Shown: positions 1 through 12,133 of the stretch, piece by piece
Position numbering within the stretch: position 1 is the stretch's first letter
Layout of the letters: each line of letters starts with the position of its first letter
NCBI GenBank assembly: GCA_010909165.1
Contig: VJWM01000209.1
Location: 186,001 to 250,000 of the forward strand
Length of the DNA: 64,000 nucleotides
Source of the DNA: Anthoceros angustus
Taxonomy: Eukaryota; Streptophyta; Anthocerotopsida; Anthocerotales; Anthocerotaceae
Direction: 5' to 3'
Position numbers and translations under genes: made by a program
The notes under the pieces: generated by a model
Databases searched by the model: none
Seen by the model: the letters and a program-made list of their open reading frames with translations, nothing else
Told to the model about the DNA's origin: nothing

Positions 1-2
1 TG

Positions 3-485
3 GTCCGCCACCCGAGGGAGTTGCACCTGAGCTGGTGGACGCCTATGAGGGACTTCCCATCTATATCTAACCGAGACTACATCAAGAAGAAGTTCTCGAC
101 ATTTCTGACGCAGAATTACTATTGTCCGAGCCGGGTGAAGGAGGCCGACGGATGCGAGAGAGGGCAACTATCCTAGACACGCGCCCGGGTGTGGGAGGCA
201 TGGACCAAAGCGGTGGAGTTCGAGTCCAAGAGCTGCAGTATGGGGAATGGCCCACCGCCAACAAAGATGATGCAACCGATGCTCAAGAAGTACGGGGCGG
301 GTTGTAATCCTTTTAGGCGGTGGTGCACAGATTTCAACAAGGCATTTCGGAGAAGTGGAAGCGCATCCCGACAAAGGCAGCGAGAGTGGGGTCTCATACG
401 CGGCATTGAGAACATGGAATCATACATCGACACGGGAGGTTTAGTGCTCGATTACGAACTGGTTTTGCGAGGATGTGTGGAAATG
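3..485 (+). pseudogene. Degenerate ORF of unknown family, one in-frame stop
   Basis: One frame is open from the window edge to about 485 apart from a single stop near 174-176. It reads as a hydrophilic, basic, tryptophan-containing protein with pieces such as NRDYIKKKFSTFLTQNYY before the stop and VWEAWTKAVEFESKSC after it. The 5' end lies outside the window. I do not recognise the family. The surrounding retroelement debris and the tandem repeat that overlaps its 3' end suggest a transposon-derived or decayed gene. The two halves being in the same frame is the only argument for coding, so confidence is low. Confidence 0.25.
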
Positions 486-935
486 TGAATGTTGCTTCTC
501 TCATGCATGGAAATCGGGCATGTGGGTTTGAGTGCAAAGGGAGCTGGTGCGGCGCATAGAGGACATGAAGAGGACAATTCTCGGCAACACGCTGGCGGGC
601 ACGAACCATGGGATGGGGTCCTGCTCACCACTTGGATGATGTGGAGGCCTTGGCAAACGTGGAGATGGTGCCATCAACCCGAGCAACAGAGCAACCGGCG
701 AGGATGTGTGGAAATGTGAATGTTGCTTCTCATGCATGGAAATCGGGGCATGTGGGTTGAGCAAAGGGAGTCAGCGCGACAGAGGACATGAAGAGGACAA
801 TTCTCCCAAGAACACTGGCGGGCACGAACCATGGGATGGGGTCCTGCTCACCACTTCCGGATGATGTGGAGGCCTTGGCAAACGTGGAGATGGTGCCATC
901 AACCTGTGCAACAGAGCAACCGGCGAGGGATGTGG
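468..935. repeat. Two-copy tandem repeat, unit about 231 bp
   Basis: The block beginning GAGGATGTGTGGAAATGTG at 468 recurs at 699, and the start of a third unit appears near 925. The copies share the ATGCATGGAAATCGGG stretch, AGGACATGAAGAGGACAATTC and ACCATGGGATGGGGTCC. They differ by small insertions and deletions. Open frames in this block differ between copies, so I see no gene. Confidence 0.8.
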
Positions 936-2062
936 AGCCGCACCGAATAACTCTCGAAGCGCTACAAGTCCCTGTAATGCTTTGTGTTACCCATTTGCAA
1001 ATGTGTTACCCATTTGCTAACGTGTGGATGTGTGCCACGCAGACTTTGGCGGAGGAGCGTCTAAACCCGCAAAGTAGTCTTATGTCATAGACACACTGTG
1101 AAGCGGAAACACAGGTACCGGGTTTGCTATTCGGAGTCCGGGGTGTCTCCTGTTTTGAGGCTTGCAAAGAGCCTGTTGTGGTGTCTGGGTTTTTCAGCTG
1201 CAAGGTGTGCCCCGTTTCATGGTTTGGCAGCGTTTTCGAATGGATGGACTAAGCCTGGAAGGGATGTCTTTTTTCTGCTGACCAGGGAGTCCGGAAGAAG
1301 GGAGGAACAGCACGGAGGATGGAACAGCCGTCAAAGCGGGCGGAGGGGAAGGCGGCGGAGGGGAACGGGCGGAAGCATGCTCCAGATGTCGTCACGACTC
1401 GTTATGTTTTGGGTTAGGTGATTCTCTTGAATTTGGGTCTAAACGGGCATTTATCTCGGACTTATTTTAAGGTGAGATAACCCCATTTAACAATGCACGG
1501 ATCTTGCTTGGCCCGAGTTCCATGGGCCAACAGGACCTAATTAGAAGGTACGCTTTGTTGCTGGCTAAGATAAACCCGTATTAACTCTTGTGGATCGTAC
1601 AACCCTAATTGTAGCGAGGGTGCACGGCTTTATGCCACCGCTTAGGGCTGCATATTTTGAAATTTGAAATTTGAAATTTCCTATTGCAAGCTTGCTTGAT
1701 CCTGGCATTTCATACCGAAAGCGCGGAAATGTCCGCCGTCTTGCCCAATGAAGTGCCTCCACATCCATCGCGCTATTGGCCATGCTCCTAGGTATTTTGA
1801 ACCGTCGTTCGTGCAAAACGCCAATTACACATCACCGTAAACTAATTGGGATAAGGGTTGAACTTGCCCATGATTGGGCAATCCATTGTTGTCTGAATTT
1901 TTGATAGCAATGGACGCTATTGGCTAGGAGGCACCGAACGTAGGTACGCCAACCCACGCCATCGCGCTGACCGGACGGGCGCCAACCATGCATGGACGGA
2001 CGGGAGGATGGGGACGTCCGGTCGGATAAACCGCCCGACCTTTTGGCACGGAATGCCACGTC
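936..2062. other. Intergenic stretch without a recognisable gene
   Basis: I see only short discordant frames here. A short direct repeat, AATTTGAAATTTGAAATTTC, lies near 1660-1680. No RNA gene or transposon end is recognisable. Confidence 0.5.
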
Positions 2063-2374
2063 ATGCCCGAACCGCACGGACACCAACAGCACATGACACG
2101 TGTAGGCAAAAGCGCGATATGCGCTTTGTCATATGCGCTTGTATCCAACGTGGAAGATGAGGTGGTCGCTTATGTGTCCTACAAGGCACCAGATGGAAAG
2201 AGAGAGCGTGTGTATTTTGACATATTCCAGACGATGAACGGGACACCGGAGACCCAAAGAACCGCCACCACTTTGGTCATCGTCAACCTCAATGAAAGTA
2301 TTAAGAAACGCTTTGTGACGGGTTCATTTTCACGCATAATTACAGACATGGGTATTTTCTGCCATGCCATTTAG
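2063..2374 (+). CDS. Hypothetical 103-aa ORF
   Basis: A single open frame from ATG to TAG gives a small protein of balanced composition (for example VSNVEDEVVAYVSYKAPDGK and TLVIVNLNESIKKRF). It alternates hydrophobic and charged residues like a folded domain rather than low complexity. No family is recognised, no introns are evident, and the flanks are repeats. It may be an exon or a fragment of a retroelement protein. The opposite strand is also partly open, so coding is not proven. Confidence 0.25.
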   Translation: MPEPHGHQQHMTRVGKSAICALSYALVSNVEDEVVAYVSYKAPDGKRERVYFDIFQTMNGTPETQRTATTLVIVNLNESIKKRFVTGSFSRIITDMGIFCHAI

Positions 2375-2429
2375 TGCCCGGGTCTGCCAGAATCAATTTC
2401 GCTATTCTCATGCCGTTAAGGGGGCAATG

Positions 2430-5245
2430 TTTTGTAGTAGTGTAGTCACCACTCATTCTCCTCTCCGTCCACAATCCATTCTCATCCTTCTTTTTCGGCA
2501 CTGTCAGAAACTGGCCCTCATGAAGTTAGATCGTCGAATCAGCCCTAGCTTGAGAAGCTCTTGGCATCGATTCTCAACCAAATCCCACTCGCCGCTGAGC
2601 CTCGTGCTTCCCTCGCGAACACCGTTCATCCGTGGTCCTATGTGGAACTTCCCTTGGTGTACTTCCCCATCTCCGCAAGCGTGAAAGCAAACACATGTCG
2701 CGATGCCTCCAACAACTCCTTTAGCCGACGCTGCTGATTGCTCTTCAACTCGACGCCTTAACCACTCATGTGGTTGTGGCTCGGGATGGCTTGCACGCCT
2801 CTACGTGCTCGCCTCCTTGCCTCCAAACTCGCCTTCTCCGCTGAGATGCGAGTGCCGAATGTCCTTCACCCACCGAACCCGCCGCTCAACCCCGCCTTCT
2901 TCCTCGTTTCGGTTGGTAAGCGACCCAAATACTAAACAACCGTGTCATCATGTTCACGCCAAATGCTTGCTCAAGCAATCGACACCGCTCCTTCCTGGCC
3001 ACTCCCTCTTCTGGCCCTCAAGATCAAATCCCATGGCCAACTCCCTCTGTGGTCATGGCCTCCCAAGGCCTCGCCATGTCTCCACCACAACGCCGGGCCA
3101 TGGTTCCAAGGCGAAGACTTGGACTTAGACACAAAGGTTGGCCAAGCCGCCATGGGGTGTCCAGCGTGTTCGTGGAAGTGCGGCAGCCTTGTCGGCCTTG
3201 ATGACTTGTTGGGCATGCCTTCCCGATGCTAGCACATCCTTGACAACATGATTAGGTCGCTTGGTGAACGACCAAGACACTTCAAATGTTCCAAGGGAGC
3301 AAGGTTAGTCCACATGGACCTCAACCTATGAGCCCTCGAACCAAATTGAGTCGCATCCAATAGAAGCTCCCGACCCAACACTCGGATCGTGGCAAAGTCC
3401 TCCCGAACTTGCTTCTTCACGCTCATGCATGCCGGCACATTCTCCAACATGTATCCACAAGGCCTTTCTTGCCCTTTCTCGGATCAAGCGCAAGATCCTC
3501 ATCGTCATATTCTCACGTCATATGTAGGCACGTTTTGTAGTAGTGTAGTCACCACTCATTCTCCTCTCCGTCCACAATCCATTCTCATCCTTCTTTTTGA
3601 GCATCGCATTGCGTCTGTGATTAGATCGTCGAATCAGCCCTAGCTTGAGAAGCTCTTGGCATCGATTCTCAACCAAATCCCACTCGGCCTTCTTGAGATG
3701 CCTCTGCGGAACCTTTGGTTCATCCGTGGTCGATTCTATGTGGAACTTCCCTTTGGTGTACTTCCCCATCTCATAGCGTGAAAGCAAACACATGTCGCGA
3801 TGCCTCCAACAACTCCTTTAGGCGGTTGGTTGCTCTTCAACTCGGCGCTGTTAACCACTCATGTGGTTGTGGCTCGATGGCTTGCGCTTCCTCTCGTGCT
3901 CGCTCTCCTTGCCCTCAAACTCGCCTTCTCCTGCTGAGATGCGAGTGCCGAATGTCCTTCACCCACCGAACCCGCCGCTCAACCCCGCCTTCTTGGTTTT
4001 GAAGTTGGTAGCGACTCCGGCGCTAAACAACGGTCATCATGTTCACGTCAAATGCTTGCCCAAGCAATCGACACCGTTCCTTCTCGGTCACTCCGGTGTC
4101 TTCGGCTCGGCATCAAATCCATGGCCAACTCCTCTCTGTGGTGTTGGCTCTCCCAAAACCTCGCCATGTCTCCACCACAACGCCGGGCCATGGTTCTGAG
4201 GCGTAAGACTTGGACTTAGACACAAAGGTTGGCCAAGCCGCCATGGGGTGTCCAGCGTGTTCACAGAAGTGCGGCTTGTCGGGTCTTGATGACTTGTTGG
4301 GCATGCCTTCCGATGCTAGCACATCCTTGACAACATGATTAGGTCGCTTGGTGAGCGACCTCGCACACTTCAAATGTTCCAAGGGAGCAAGGTTAGTCCA
4401 CATGGACCTCAACCTATGAGCCCTCGAACCAAATTGAGTCGCATCCAATAGAAGCTCCCGACCCAACACTCGGATCGTGGCAAAGTCCTCCCGAACTTGC
4501 TTCTTCACGCTCATGCATGCCGGCACATTCTCCAACATGTATCCACAAGGCCTTTCTTGCCCTTTCTCGGATCAAGCGCAAGATCCTCATCGTCATAGAA
4601 CAATGTCGTGGATCCTTGACCTTGACCCTTGCCTCGCAGAGGATAGTCTCGACACTCCCAACCCGCGATGACAAGGTCCACCCTTGCCCAAGCAATCGAC
4701 ACTGCCTTCCTGGCCACTCCCTGTCTCGTGGCTTGATCAAATCCCATGGCCAACTCCCTCTCGTGGCTGTTGGCTCCCAAGGCCTCGCCATGTCTCCACC
4801 ACAACGCCGGGCCATGGTTCCAAGGCGTAAGACTTGGACTTAGACACAAAGGTTGCCATGGGGTGTCCAGCGTGTTCATGTGGAAGTGCGGCCTTGTCGG
4901 CCTTGATGACTTGTTGGGCATGCCTTCCCGATGCTAGCACATCCTTGACAACATGATTAGGTCGCTTGGTGAACGACCAAGACACTTCAAATGTTCCAAG
5001 GAGCAAGGTTAGTCCACATGGACCTCAACCTATGAGCCCTCGAACCAAATTGAGTCGCATCCAATAGAAGCTCCCGACCCAACACTCGGATCGTGGCAAA
5101 GTCCTCCCGAACTTGCTTCTTCACGCCATGCATGCCGGCACATTCTCCAACATGTATCCACAAGGCCTTTCTTGCCCTTTCTCGATCAAGCGCAAGATCC
5201 TCATCGTCATAGAACAATGCTGCTCGTGATCCTTGACCTTGACCC
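2430..5245 (-). repeat. Tandem array of about 1.09-kb retroelement segments
   Basis: A segment starting at TTTTGTAGTAGTGTAGTCACC (2430) recurs at 3532. The marker AGATCCTCATCGTCAT occurs near 3494, 4581 and 5196. The array therefore has two units of about 1087 bp and a third partial unit of about 615 bp. Where coding can be recognised, the sense strand is minus (a Ty3/Gypsy RT start). The other open frames, such as those reading ATIRVLGRELLLDATQF, shift between copies because of small indels. Confidence 0.75.
3518..3793 (-). pseudogene. Ty3/Gypsy reverse transcriptase fragment
   Basis: The minus-strand frame carries the start of a Gypsy-type RT domain. A linker with EWDLVENRCQELLKLGLIRR is followed by a serine, then KKKDENGLWTERRM and GDY. 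These match the conserved order in Ty3/Gypsy pol: ELLKLGxIxxS, then VxVKKKDGxxRxCxDYRxLN. The alanine-rich strand between them (SSYASPVV in intact elements) is shortened, and reading is lost after GDY, before the YxDD catalytic box. A more broken copy sits at about 2430-2700. It is a retroelement relic, not a functional gene. Chromoviral and other Gypsy clades cannot be told apart from this piece. Confidence 0.65.
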
Positions 5246-7000
5246 TTGCCTCGCAGAGGATAGTCCTTGACACTCCCAACCCGCGATGACAAGGTCCACC
5301 GCTGCCCAAGACAACTCAAATGGGACAACCCTATCATGCGAACATCCATCCAGCGCCTGTAACCCTTCACCGACTCCCACGCCGAGGTTAGGTACTCCCC
5401 ATCAAGTCTCTTACGCTCGTGACACAATCCTTGCTTTTGGATCCGGGTCACAATGCACGATCTTCGCACTTTGATGCCACACTTTAGCACCGCCCAAGCC
5501 GATCGATGCCTCCAAAGAGTTCCACGAGCACTATGCCGCTTTTCCCGAGGTCGCCATGTGATGACCGGGTGTTTAGGTCACAAACAGCTCAACCCTAGGC
5601 AAGAACTTAGCAGTAGCCCTCATAGGACATCGGGTCCTCTTGCACCATCCTCCAGCCTTTTGCACGGCTCATTGCCATACCACCTCCGTCCGGCTGACTT
5701 GAAGAACCTCCTCCGAGGGTGGTTGCAACCCTAGCTTATCTTCCTCCTCCTCATCAAAATCCTCCATCAGGTCAGTTGCGGTTGTTAGACACACGCCAAG
5801 AGGTTCAAGCACGTATGGCGTTGTGGTAGGTTAGCCCCGGTCACCCGGAGCTCGCCTCGGTGGCCACACTTATCCCACGGTCGTTGAATACGTAGGTTCG
5901 ATCCCAAGAGATTTGGTTCGGATTGTTTCAGTCGCCTCCTCTCGCTCTCATCCTCCCGCCCCGGCCTACTTGTCCTCGCCAGGCATAAAGGTGTTGTGCT
6001 TTTGGGTTATTCGCCCACGCCGCCCACGCCTTCCGTGATTCCTTTCTCAACACCTCCTATGCCACTACAACGATCAATTCACTCTACAACGACACACCCA
6101 TAACCAACCTCTTCACCATTCTCAAAAGAAACATAGCTCACGACAATCCCATTCAAGCTCACTTCATTCGATCCCCAAATCTAACTCTACTCGAACGTCG
6201 GTTTGCACGCCTCCCTTGCGCACAACCTGGGTGGCGACTAGCCGGGTATTTCTCTCCGATTGCGGCACGAACACCGCGAGCGTAGTCGAGCGCCACCCCG
6301 CAGGGCCACCCAGAACACAAAGCACATCCAACAACAATCTTTCACGAGAGGAGGAGCTGCGTGAGCGAACCCACCGCGAGGGCCTCCGATCAACCTCACC
6401 TTCGCCTTCTCGCCGCTTGGCGACGGACAATCACGACACACACAAAGGGATGCGCCGAGAGGCGAAGAATGCATGACAAAGCAAGGTCCGTGTTTATTCA
6501 TTCTTCCACCCTCCCTTTTATAGGTGGGGAGTCGACTAGTCACTCGGGTTTAATGCTAGGCGACTTGCCAAGTCCAACAATAGGACTCTTGTCCCCCTCA
6601 GTGTCCTCTCACATTCACCTTGACCTAATATCCTATCTCTCATACCGCCGCCACTCTTAAATACTCACACTTCCCAAGGTGTGCACCACTTGGGACAAAA
6701 CGCCCCCTCGAAAAGGTCCCACCGACGCCCCTCACGCTTTTTGTTCGCCTCAGCCTTCAATGTCTTCCCTCGATGGGTCGCTTAGCCTTGCCACCTCCGT
6801 GGAGTCTTCAGTGACTATGCCTGTAGCACCGCCACATCGCCCCTCACTGGTAGGTCTTCCACGTGGTAGGAGGTTCCATTCCTCCTACTGCTCATCCTCG
6901 TGAGGTTCCTCCCCACTCTCGCCTTCTTGGTAGGCGGTTCATCCCCTCCCTCGGATCTTGCTATGGGGTTCCTTCCCTCACACTGGTTTCGCCGGAGGTA
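5246..7000. other. Degenerate sequence, no gene recognised
   Basis: Frames are short and discordant. Two things stand out. There is a tRNA-like pair of boxes at about 5827-5915. There is also a TATA-like CCTTTTATAGG near 6515, about 30 bp from a GTCGACTAGTC stretch, which could belong to an LTR. Neither is firm. Confidence 0.4.
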
Positions 7001-9660
7001 CCCTTCCTTCCGGGGTCACCTCCTCCTCAGTTCCTTCCCGAGTAGGAACTTTGGTAGGTACCATCCTACCATCCGGCTCTTCCTCCCGCTTGATAGCTCC
7101 ACCGTCTCGGAGGTTCCCATCGGCCGTAGGTGCTTCTTGACTCGCTTCGGCTATGTCTAGCACCGCCTTTCCTTGTACCAACTCAAAGTTGTGGTCGCAT
7201 ATTCCACTTGGTGTCGAATGGAGGTCCGCTTTCTTCGTCTTCCTCACAGGCGTTCCTCAATCGCTTCTAGGAGGTTGTTGTAGTAGGTCGCCACCCTACC
7301 ACTCTCCTTCTTTGTGCGCCATGATGCGGACCCTTAGTGGGATGACGTCCCACCCGGCCCCATTTGTCACTCCTACCAATGCGGCCTCTTTCTCCACTAC
7401 GCTCTCCAACCTGTGGCAAGCCTCCCAATCTCCTTATCTTTCTCCATGGCTTCCATTGCCATGTGTTTCACTATGGCGAGCCGCCGCTCCTCGAATGACC
7501 AAGACCCTCCAAAGATCGTTGGGCCATCAAAACTTCCTTCCGTTCCTTGCCTCCGCTCATAGGCGTGGGTAAGGTCGGCCTTCTTTCTTGTTGCTCCAAA
7601 AGTTCTCTCACACGAAGCTCCTCTTTGTGACCCTTAGTCACATTGTCCCATCCTTGTCGCTCTTCACCAAGTCGATTTTTTCCTTGTAATGCTCCTTCCG
7701 TTGCTCCATGGCAACTAACTTCTTCGTAGGAGGTCCTTCTCGTCTTCAAGGTCTCACTGGCCTTGCTACCGCCTCCTCCGGCTCGATGTGTCCTACCCTT
7801 GCTAGGTAGCTTCCAACTTCCTTCCGCCTCCTTCCCAGCTTCCAACTCGCCCTCTTGGCTGATTTTGCCTCTGTCCTAAGACACGGTCAATCATTTCCCA
7901 CACATTCACCAACTTGGTGGTCATCTGTCGCTCTTTGGCGGATCTAGCACGGAGTGTTGCTTCTGAGGTGGTTTTGAGCTCCTCTCAATTTCTTCTCATC
8001 CTCCAGCCCTTTCGAGGTCTCAAGTTCAGACGAACTCGGCCACCTCCCGACACGTCCACTAGGGCGTCCATAGATCCTGCGCCCACTTCCTCACCTCAAG
8101 AACTACCCTTTGTAGGATGCCGCCGTTCTCAAACACTTCCCATCGCCTCCTCTGGTGCGTAGGTCACCAACGCCTCGGCGTTCTTCTCTCACACGCCTCC
8201 ATCTCAAGTCTGTTACTCTTCGGGAGGTAAAGTTCCTACCGTAGGTCCTCCATCCTTCCTGAGTCCTACCGTAGGAGGCTCATTCCCTGGCACGGGTGTT
8301 GTCGGCCTACCAATCCTTAACCCTCTGGTAGGTGGTCTCGTATCCTTTCCTCCTTCCACCGTAGGAGGTTCTTCTATGGCCTCTTTCCCTTTCTCTTGTT
8401 GGGTTCCTGATCCTAAGGCCTCATGTTGGTTCGGGCGGCTCTTGCCCAGGGTCTCGCCTGCTCTTCATCCTCTGGGGCCAGTGATGGCTCTCCTTCCACC
8501 ACCCTCACCAGTGTAGCTTCTATCTTGGCTTCTTCCAGCTCGTCAGCTGTAAGAACCTCCTCCCTCTGATATAGGTGTACGAGGAAGGTAGAGACAAAGC
8601 TGATTCTTGCTCCCGCCATCACCAAATGGTTCCGGTGCGCAACCGCCTGTTCATACAGAATGGTGGCCCAATCCACTATCTTTCCCTGGGACATCTCATA
8701 TATCATCATTAAATGGGAATTCTCAGGTACGTCTTCCTTGCTGCGCACGTTAGTCCCAGCCATATCTTGGCGAATAGATTCCACTTCCGCTCCTTGAACA
8801 GAGAGATCCTCCAGCCATTGCCTTGCGACCATACTTCCTCCTTTGGTCGAGGAACATGCTCATAACCTCCTCCGGATCCGATTCTTGGAGAATCGAATCA
8901 CGGAATGATCCCCTTGTGGGCTTCCGATCAACACGATCCCGGAAATGTCGTACCTTCCACATCCTGTGATGACTTTGACCGTCAGATCCTCCGAATTGGC
9001 CGCCTTGGTCACTCTCATTCGTCACAAGACACTCGAACCAAGGCAGGCTGCAAAGTGCCAGGGCACCAAATACAGCCATTCCATCTTCATCTCGGCGATA
9101 GCGCCAACGCCTCAAATCTCGAGGTGAAATTGGAGCGGCCTACACTCGAACTCGGAATTGGGTGTTTCTTCCTTTTCCCTTGTGGGCGGTGTGGCGGAGG
9201 TTTCCTCCCGTGATCCCCGGCCCGTCCTCACTATCTTCACCATCCGCATGGGGAGCACACACAAGGATAGCAAAATTGGAGAGTTTGGAGTAATCTATCG
9301 TGCTAAGAGAGTGGAGAGCAAAGAGGTGGTGGTTTGGGTGAGACAGCAGCAAGGGAAGTCTTCCCGCCTCCTCGGCTGGGCCTCAACGCAACCACTAAGA
9401 GGTGACCTTGGCCCCTTCAATCTCCCTCCAAAGAACTTCTCCACTTTACGCTGCTTTGACGCCGGTAGCCTTCGCAAGCTCTTCTCCAGCGCCTCCAACA
9501 TTGCCCCTTGCTCGAGCACCTCCACTGGCCGCCTTGCCGGCTTGCCTCTGTGTTCAAGGCCTCCAAATGCCAATCGATCAAGACGCCACCGCCGCCTCCT
9601 TCGAGCGCAACTCCACTTACTCCCCGCCGCCCGCTGTGTTTCGCCAAAACGCCTGCTCAA
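7001..9660 (-). pseudogene. Degenerate retroelement-type internal region
   Basis: The minus strand holds several overlapping open frames that pass into one another across indels. From 5' to 3' they are a piece with AMLEALEKSLRRLPASKQRK (about 9460), a pair of frames over 8413-9115, and a lysine/glutamate-rich coiled-coil-like segment with EELRVRELLEQQERRP (about 7600). The middle pair is one former protein of roughly 230 aa joined across a frameshift near 8830. It contains GKIVDWATILYEQAVAHRNH, in the style of plant retroelement gag or 'putative plant transposon' proteins. I cannot assign a family firmly. Coordinates are those of the coding-like block, not of a gene. Confidence 0.35.
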
Positions 9661-10075
9661 ACCCCTCTAACCAGATTTGCGTGTACATGCAACCGCTTTA
9701 ATGCGCTCCTCCGATGGCCATGTGTCCGGTCCAAAACTCCTGCAGCTACTTTCTATTTACAACTTAACTAGCCCTATTTGGCATATATAGCCATGCGTAA
9801 CCTAAATACTTCAAGGCCAAGGAACTTTATCCCGAATATTCTTACTCCCATGGTCCAAGGAACTTTATGGAACCTATCATGCCTATAGATGCTCCTATCT
9901 ACTCCTACTTCCTACCGGATCGAAGCCGAGCTCGGTTAAGGCCGAACTTCCCTGACGTCCTACCGCCTTCCCACCTTTCTATCGACCTACCTACCACCAC
10001 GAACACCCATCCTGCAGCGTCGGTCTCTCACGCGCGTCTTGGGTGACCAAAATTCTCCATGTTCCCGCGTGTTCT
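9661..10075. other. Short non-coding stretch with TATA-like motif
   Basis: Nothing coding is apparent. GCATATATAGCC at about 9780 is TATA-like on both strands and could be part of a retroelement promoter. There is no supporting LTR boundary. Confidence 0.3.
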
Positions 10076-10079
10076 TCAC

Positions 10080-10325
10080 CACCCCCAAACACTAGGTAGC
10101 GGCCTGCCGAGGTTCTCATGATTTTGCCATGCACTGCAGAGGGATGTGGGCAATCCGTTCACCTGCTTTTGCTCCAGCTTCTCAAACTGATCGATAGTAG
10201 ACCTGCTCAATCCACAAATCCACCATGACTCAGTGTTTGTACAAAGCGTCCGCCTCCCAAAGAAGACATCAAAAGTGTCTCGGTGACCAAGCGATGTACC
10301 TCGACAAAGGTGAAGTCTCTGTTTG
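10080..10325 (-). pseudogene. Fragment shared with 27.5-27.75 kb, unknown function
   Basis: About 240 bp are clearly homologous to 27510-27750: AATCCACAAATCCACCATGA, TTTGTACAAAGC(G/A)TCCGCC and TCCCAAAGAAGACATCAAA recur in order. The minus strand of the other copy stays open over about 120 codons, which suggests a former exon. Here the frame is interrupted. I do not recognise the protein. The duplication places the same fragment beyond one end of CR-A and beyond the truncated end of CR-B. Confidence 0.4.
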
Positions 10326-10926
10326 GTTTGAATGAAACCTTCAGCTTGTACCTTGTCACCCCAACACATGCTCCGTGGTCCCAACAAGTGCCCGATCTTC
10401 CACTTGGTTTCCTTCAACCTTTCTTGGTGGAGACCCAACGCCTTCACTCTTCTTCCAACGATCACCGGCCGTGCTCCTGTCAATCAATCCTTGGTGCGAA
10501 TCCATTGATTTCAATGTGCCTCTCGATTGTTGACCAAAGCCACTCCCACTGCAAAGATTCCGCTTCCACGAGATGCTTGGCCCGAGGTCAAGAATGACAT
10601 CATTGCCACTGTTGTAGCACATTGTCGACACTTGCTTCGCCTTCAAGGGTTGTCAACATCCGCCGAGTCAAACCCCCGACTTCCTTCACGCCAACCCCAT
10701 GTCTTGTAGGTCAAACATGGCATCTCCAAGCTTTTGTGCCATCGCCTCACACAACTGCATGGGTTTCTCCACATCGCCCACTGACTTTGATGTTGCTCCC
10801 ACGATGTTATCTGTGCAATGGCTCAAACGACTTTGGCATCTCTAAGACAGGTCTCTGGAAGAGGATCCCAAGCTTCCTTCCGTGTCTTCCGTGACCGGTG
10901 TCAAGACATCCTCTTCTTCCTCCGAG

Positions 10927-11335
10927 CTATCTTCTCTCGTAGCCAGAGGTTTCTTCCCTTGCCCTTGGATCACAGTCCCGCCATGTATCCAAGCTTGTGC
11001 TCATCTTCTTCGCCCTCCGATGATGAACCGCTTCCTTGATCTTCGCCCGCACCAACTTCTCCAGCTTTGCAAGGCGTGCCACGTAGGCTCCATCATCTTT
11101 GATCCTTCCCGCTTTTGTCCACGGACTTCGCCGGCCTCCTCCACGCCTTTGCTCTTCACCGATTTTGTGGATGAGGTTGACGCAGATGCATTGGCCGGGT
11201 TGCCGATAACCCGTAGGCCGCAATTCCGGATGCTTCTCCCAACATGCCGCTTCATTGTGCCTGCCTCCCACACCTAGGGCATGGCTCCTCACCCTTGACT
11301 CCTCCGAATGCATGCTCGCACTCATGAGGGGAATG
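10927..11335 (-). pseudogene. Retroelement gag C-terminal piece with broken zinc knuckle
   Basis: A minus-strand frame contains GGRHNEAACWEKHPELRP, the second half of a CCHC zinc knuckle followed by the CWxxHPELxP signature common in plant LTR-retroelement gag proteins. The first half, CPRCGR, sits immediately upstream in the next frame, so one small indel splits the CX2C-H-C finger. The rest is basic (LVRAKIKEAVHHRRAKK), as expected of a nucleic-acid-binding tail. The other frames are open only by chance. Confidence 0.5.
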
Positions 11336-12133
11336 GTCCGCCCCTCGGCACCTCACGCAGGGCTCGCCACTTGTGTGGGCTGGCTTGTCTCGCCGAGCTC
11401 CTCCACTGACCTCCGCTTCATGTCGCCCACCACTCCTACTTGTGCCGGAGTAATCACTTGCAAAGACGAGAAAGTGTCACGGGCCCTATCTTGTCACCCA
11501 TCTCGACACTTCCTTGAGGGTGTAGTGTTGCCCCTTCGGCTGCCGTGCATCATGTAAAGTCGCGTTCTGGGCCCTGGGGCCTCGGCCCAAATTGGTTTTT
11601 TGGTCTACAGAGTAAAATTTTAGAGAGAGAAAATTGACCTTTTGGTCATTGTTTTACCCAGAGTAAAATTCATTACTGATAGTAGAAAATCATCTACCAT
11701 CAAGGTACAAAACAACGAACCATACAAGTGGGTAAAATCATCTACCATCAAGGTAGAAAATAGAGCACTAGAGTAGAAAACATGACGACCAAGTGAATAC
11801 CACCGGGTCTAGAAGCTCATTCTAGAAATCCCACCAAAATCGCTAATCGACAAAAACATTTTCTGTTAAATAATATTCATGCGGATCCGGGATATACAAA
11901 ACCAACAAAGAAACCTTTTCTTTGCGAGTTTCTGTATATCCGTAATGGCATGAAATACAAATTCAACTAATGAAGAGTAAATACCGATAGATTGAACTCG
12001 CTAGATTGAACTCTACTTCAACAACAATGGAACCTACAAAACAAACAAACAAAGACACAAACCGTGATTAGGTGATACTAGAAAACACTGGAAATAATCA
12101 TAGCAAATACTTAGGAAATGATACTCACCTTAT

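Noticed and set aside
3389-3643. Plus-strand ORFs in the tandem array (for example those reading AKSSRTCFFTLMHAG)
   Set aside because: The minus strand carries the recognisable RT motifs, so the plus-strand frames are shadows.
4113-4538. 141-aa minus-strand ORF in the 1.09-kb tandem array
   Set aside because: The frame is not kept between tandem copies, and there is no recognisable domain; treated as part of retroelement debris.
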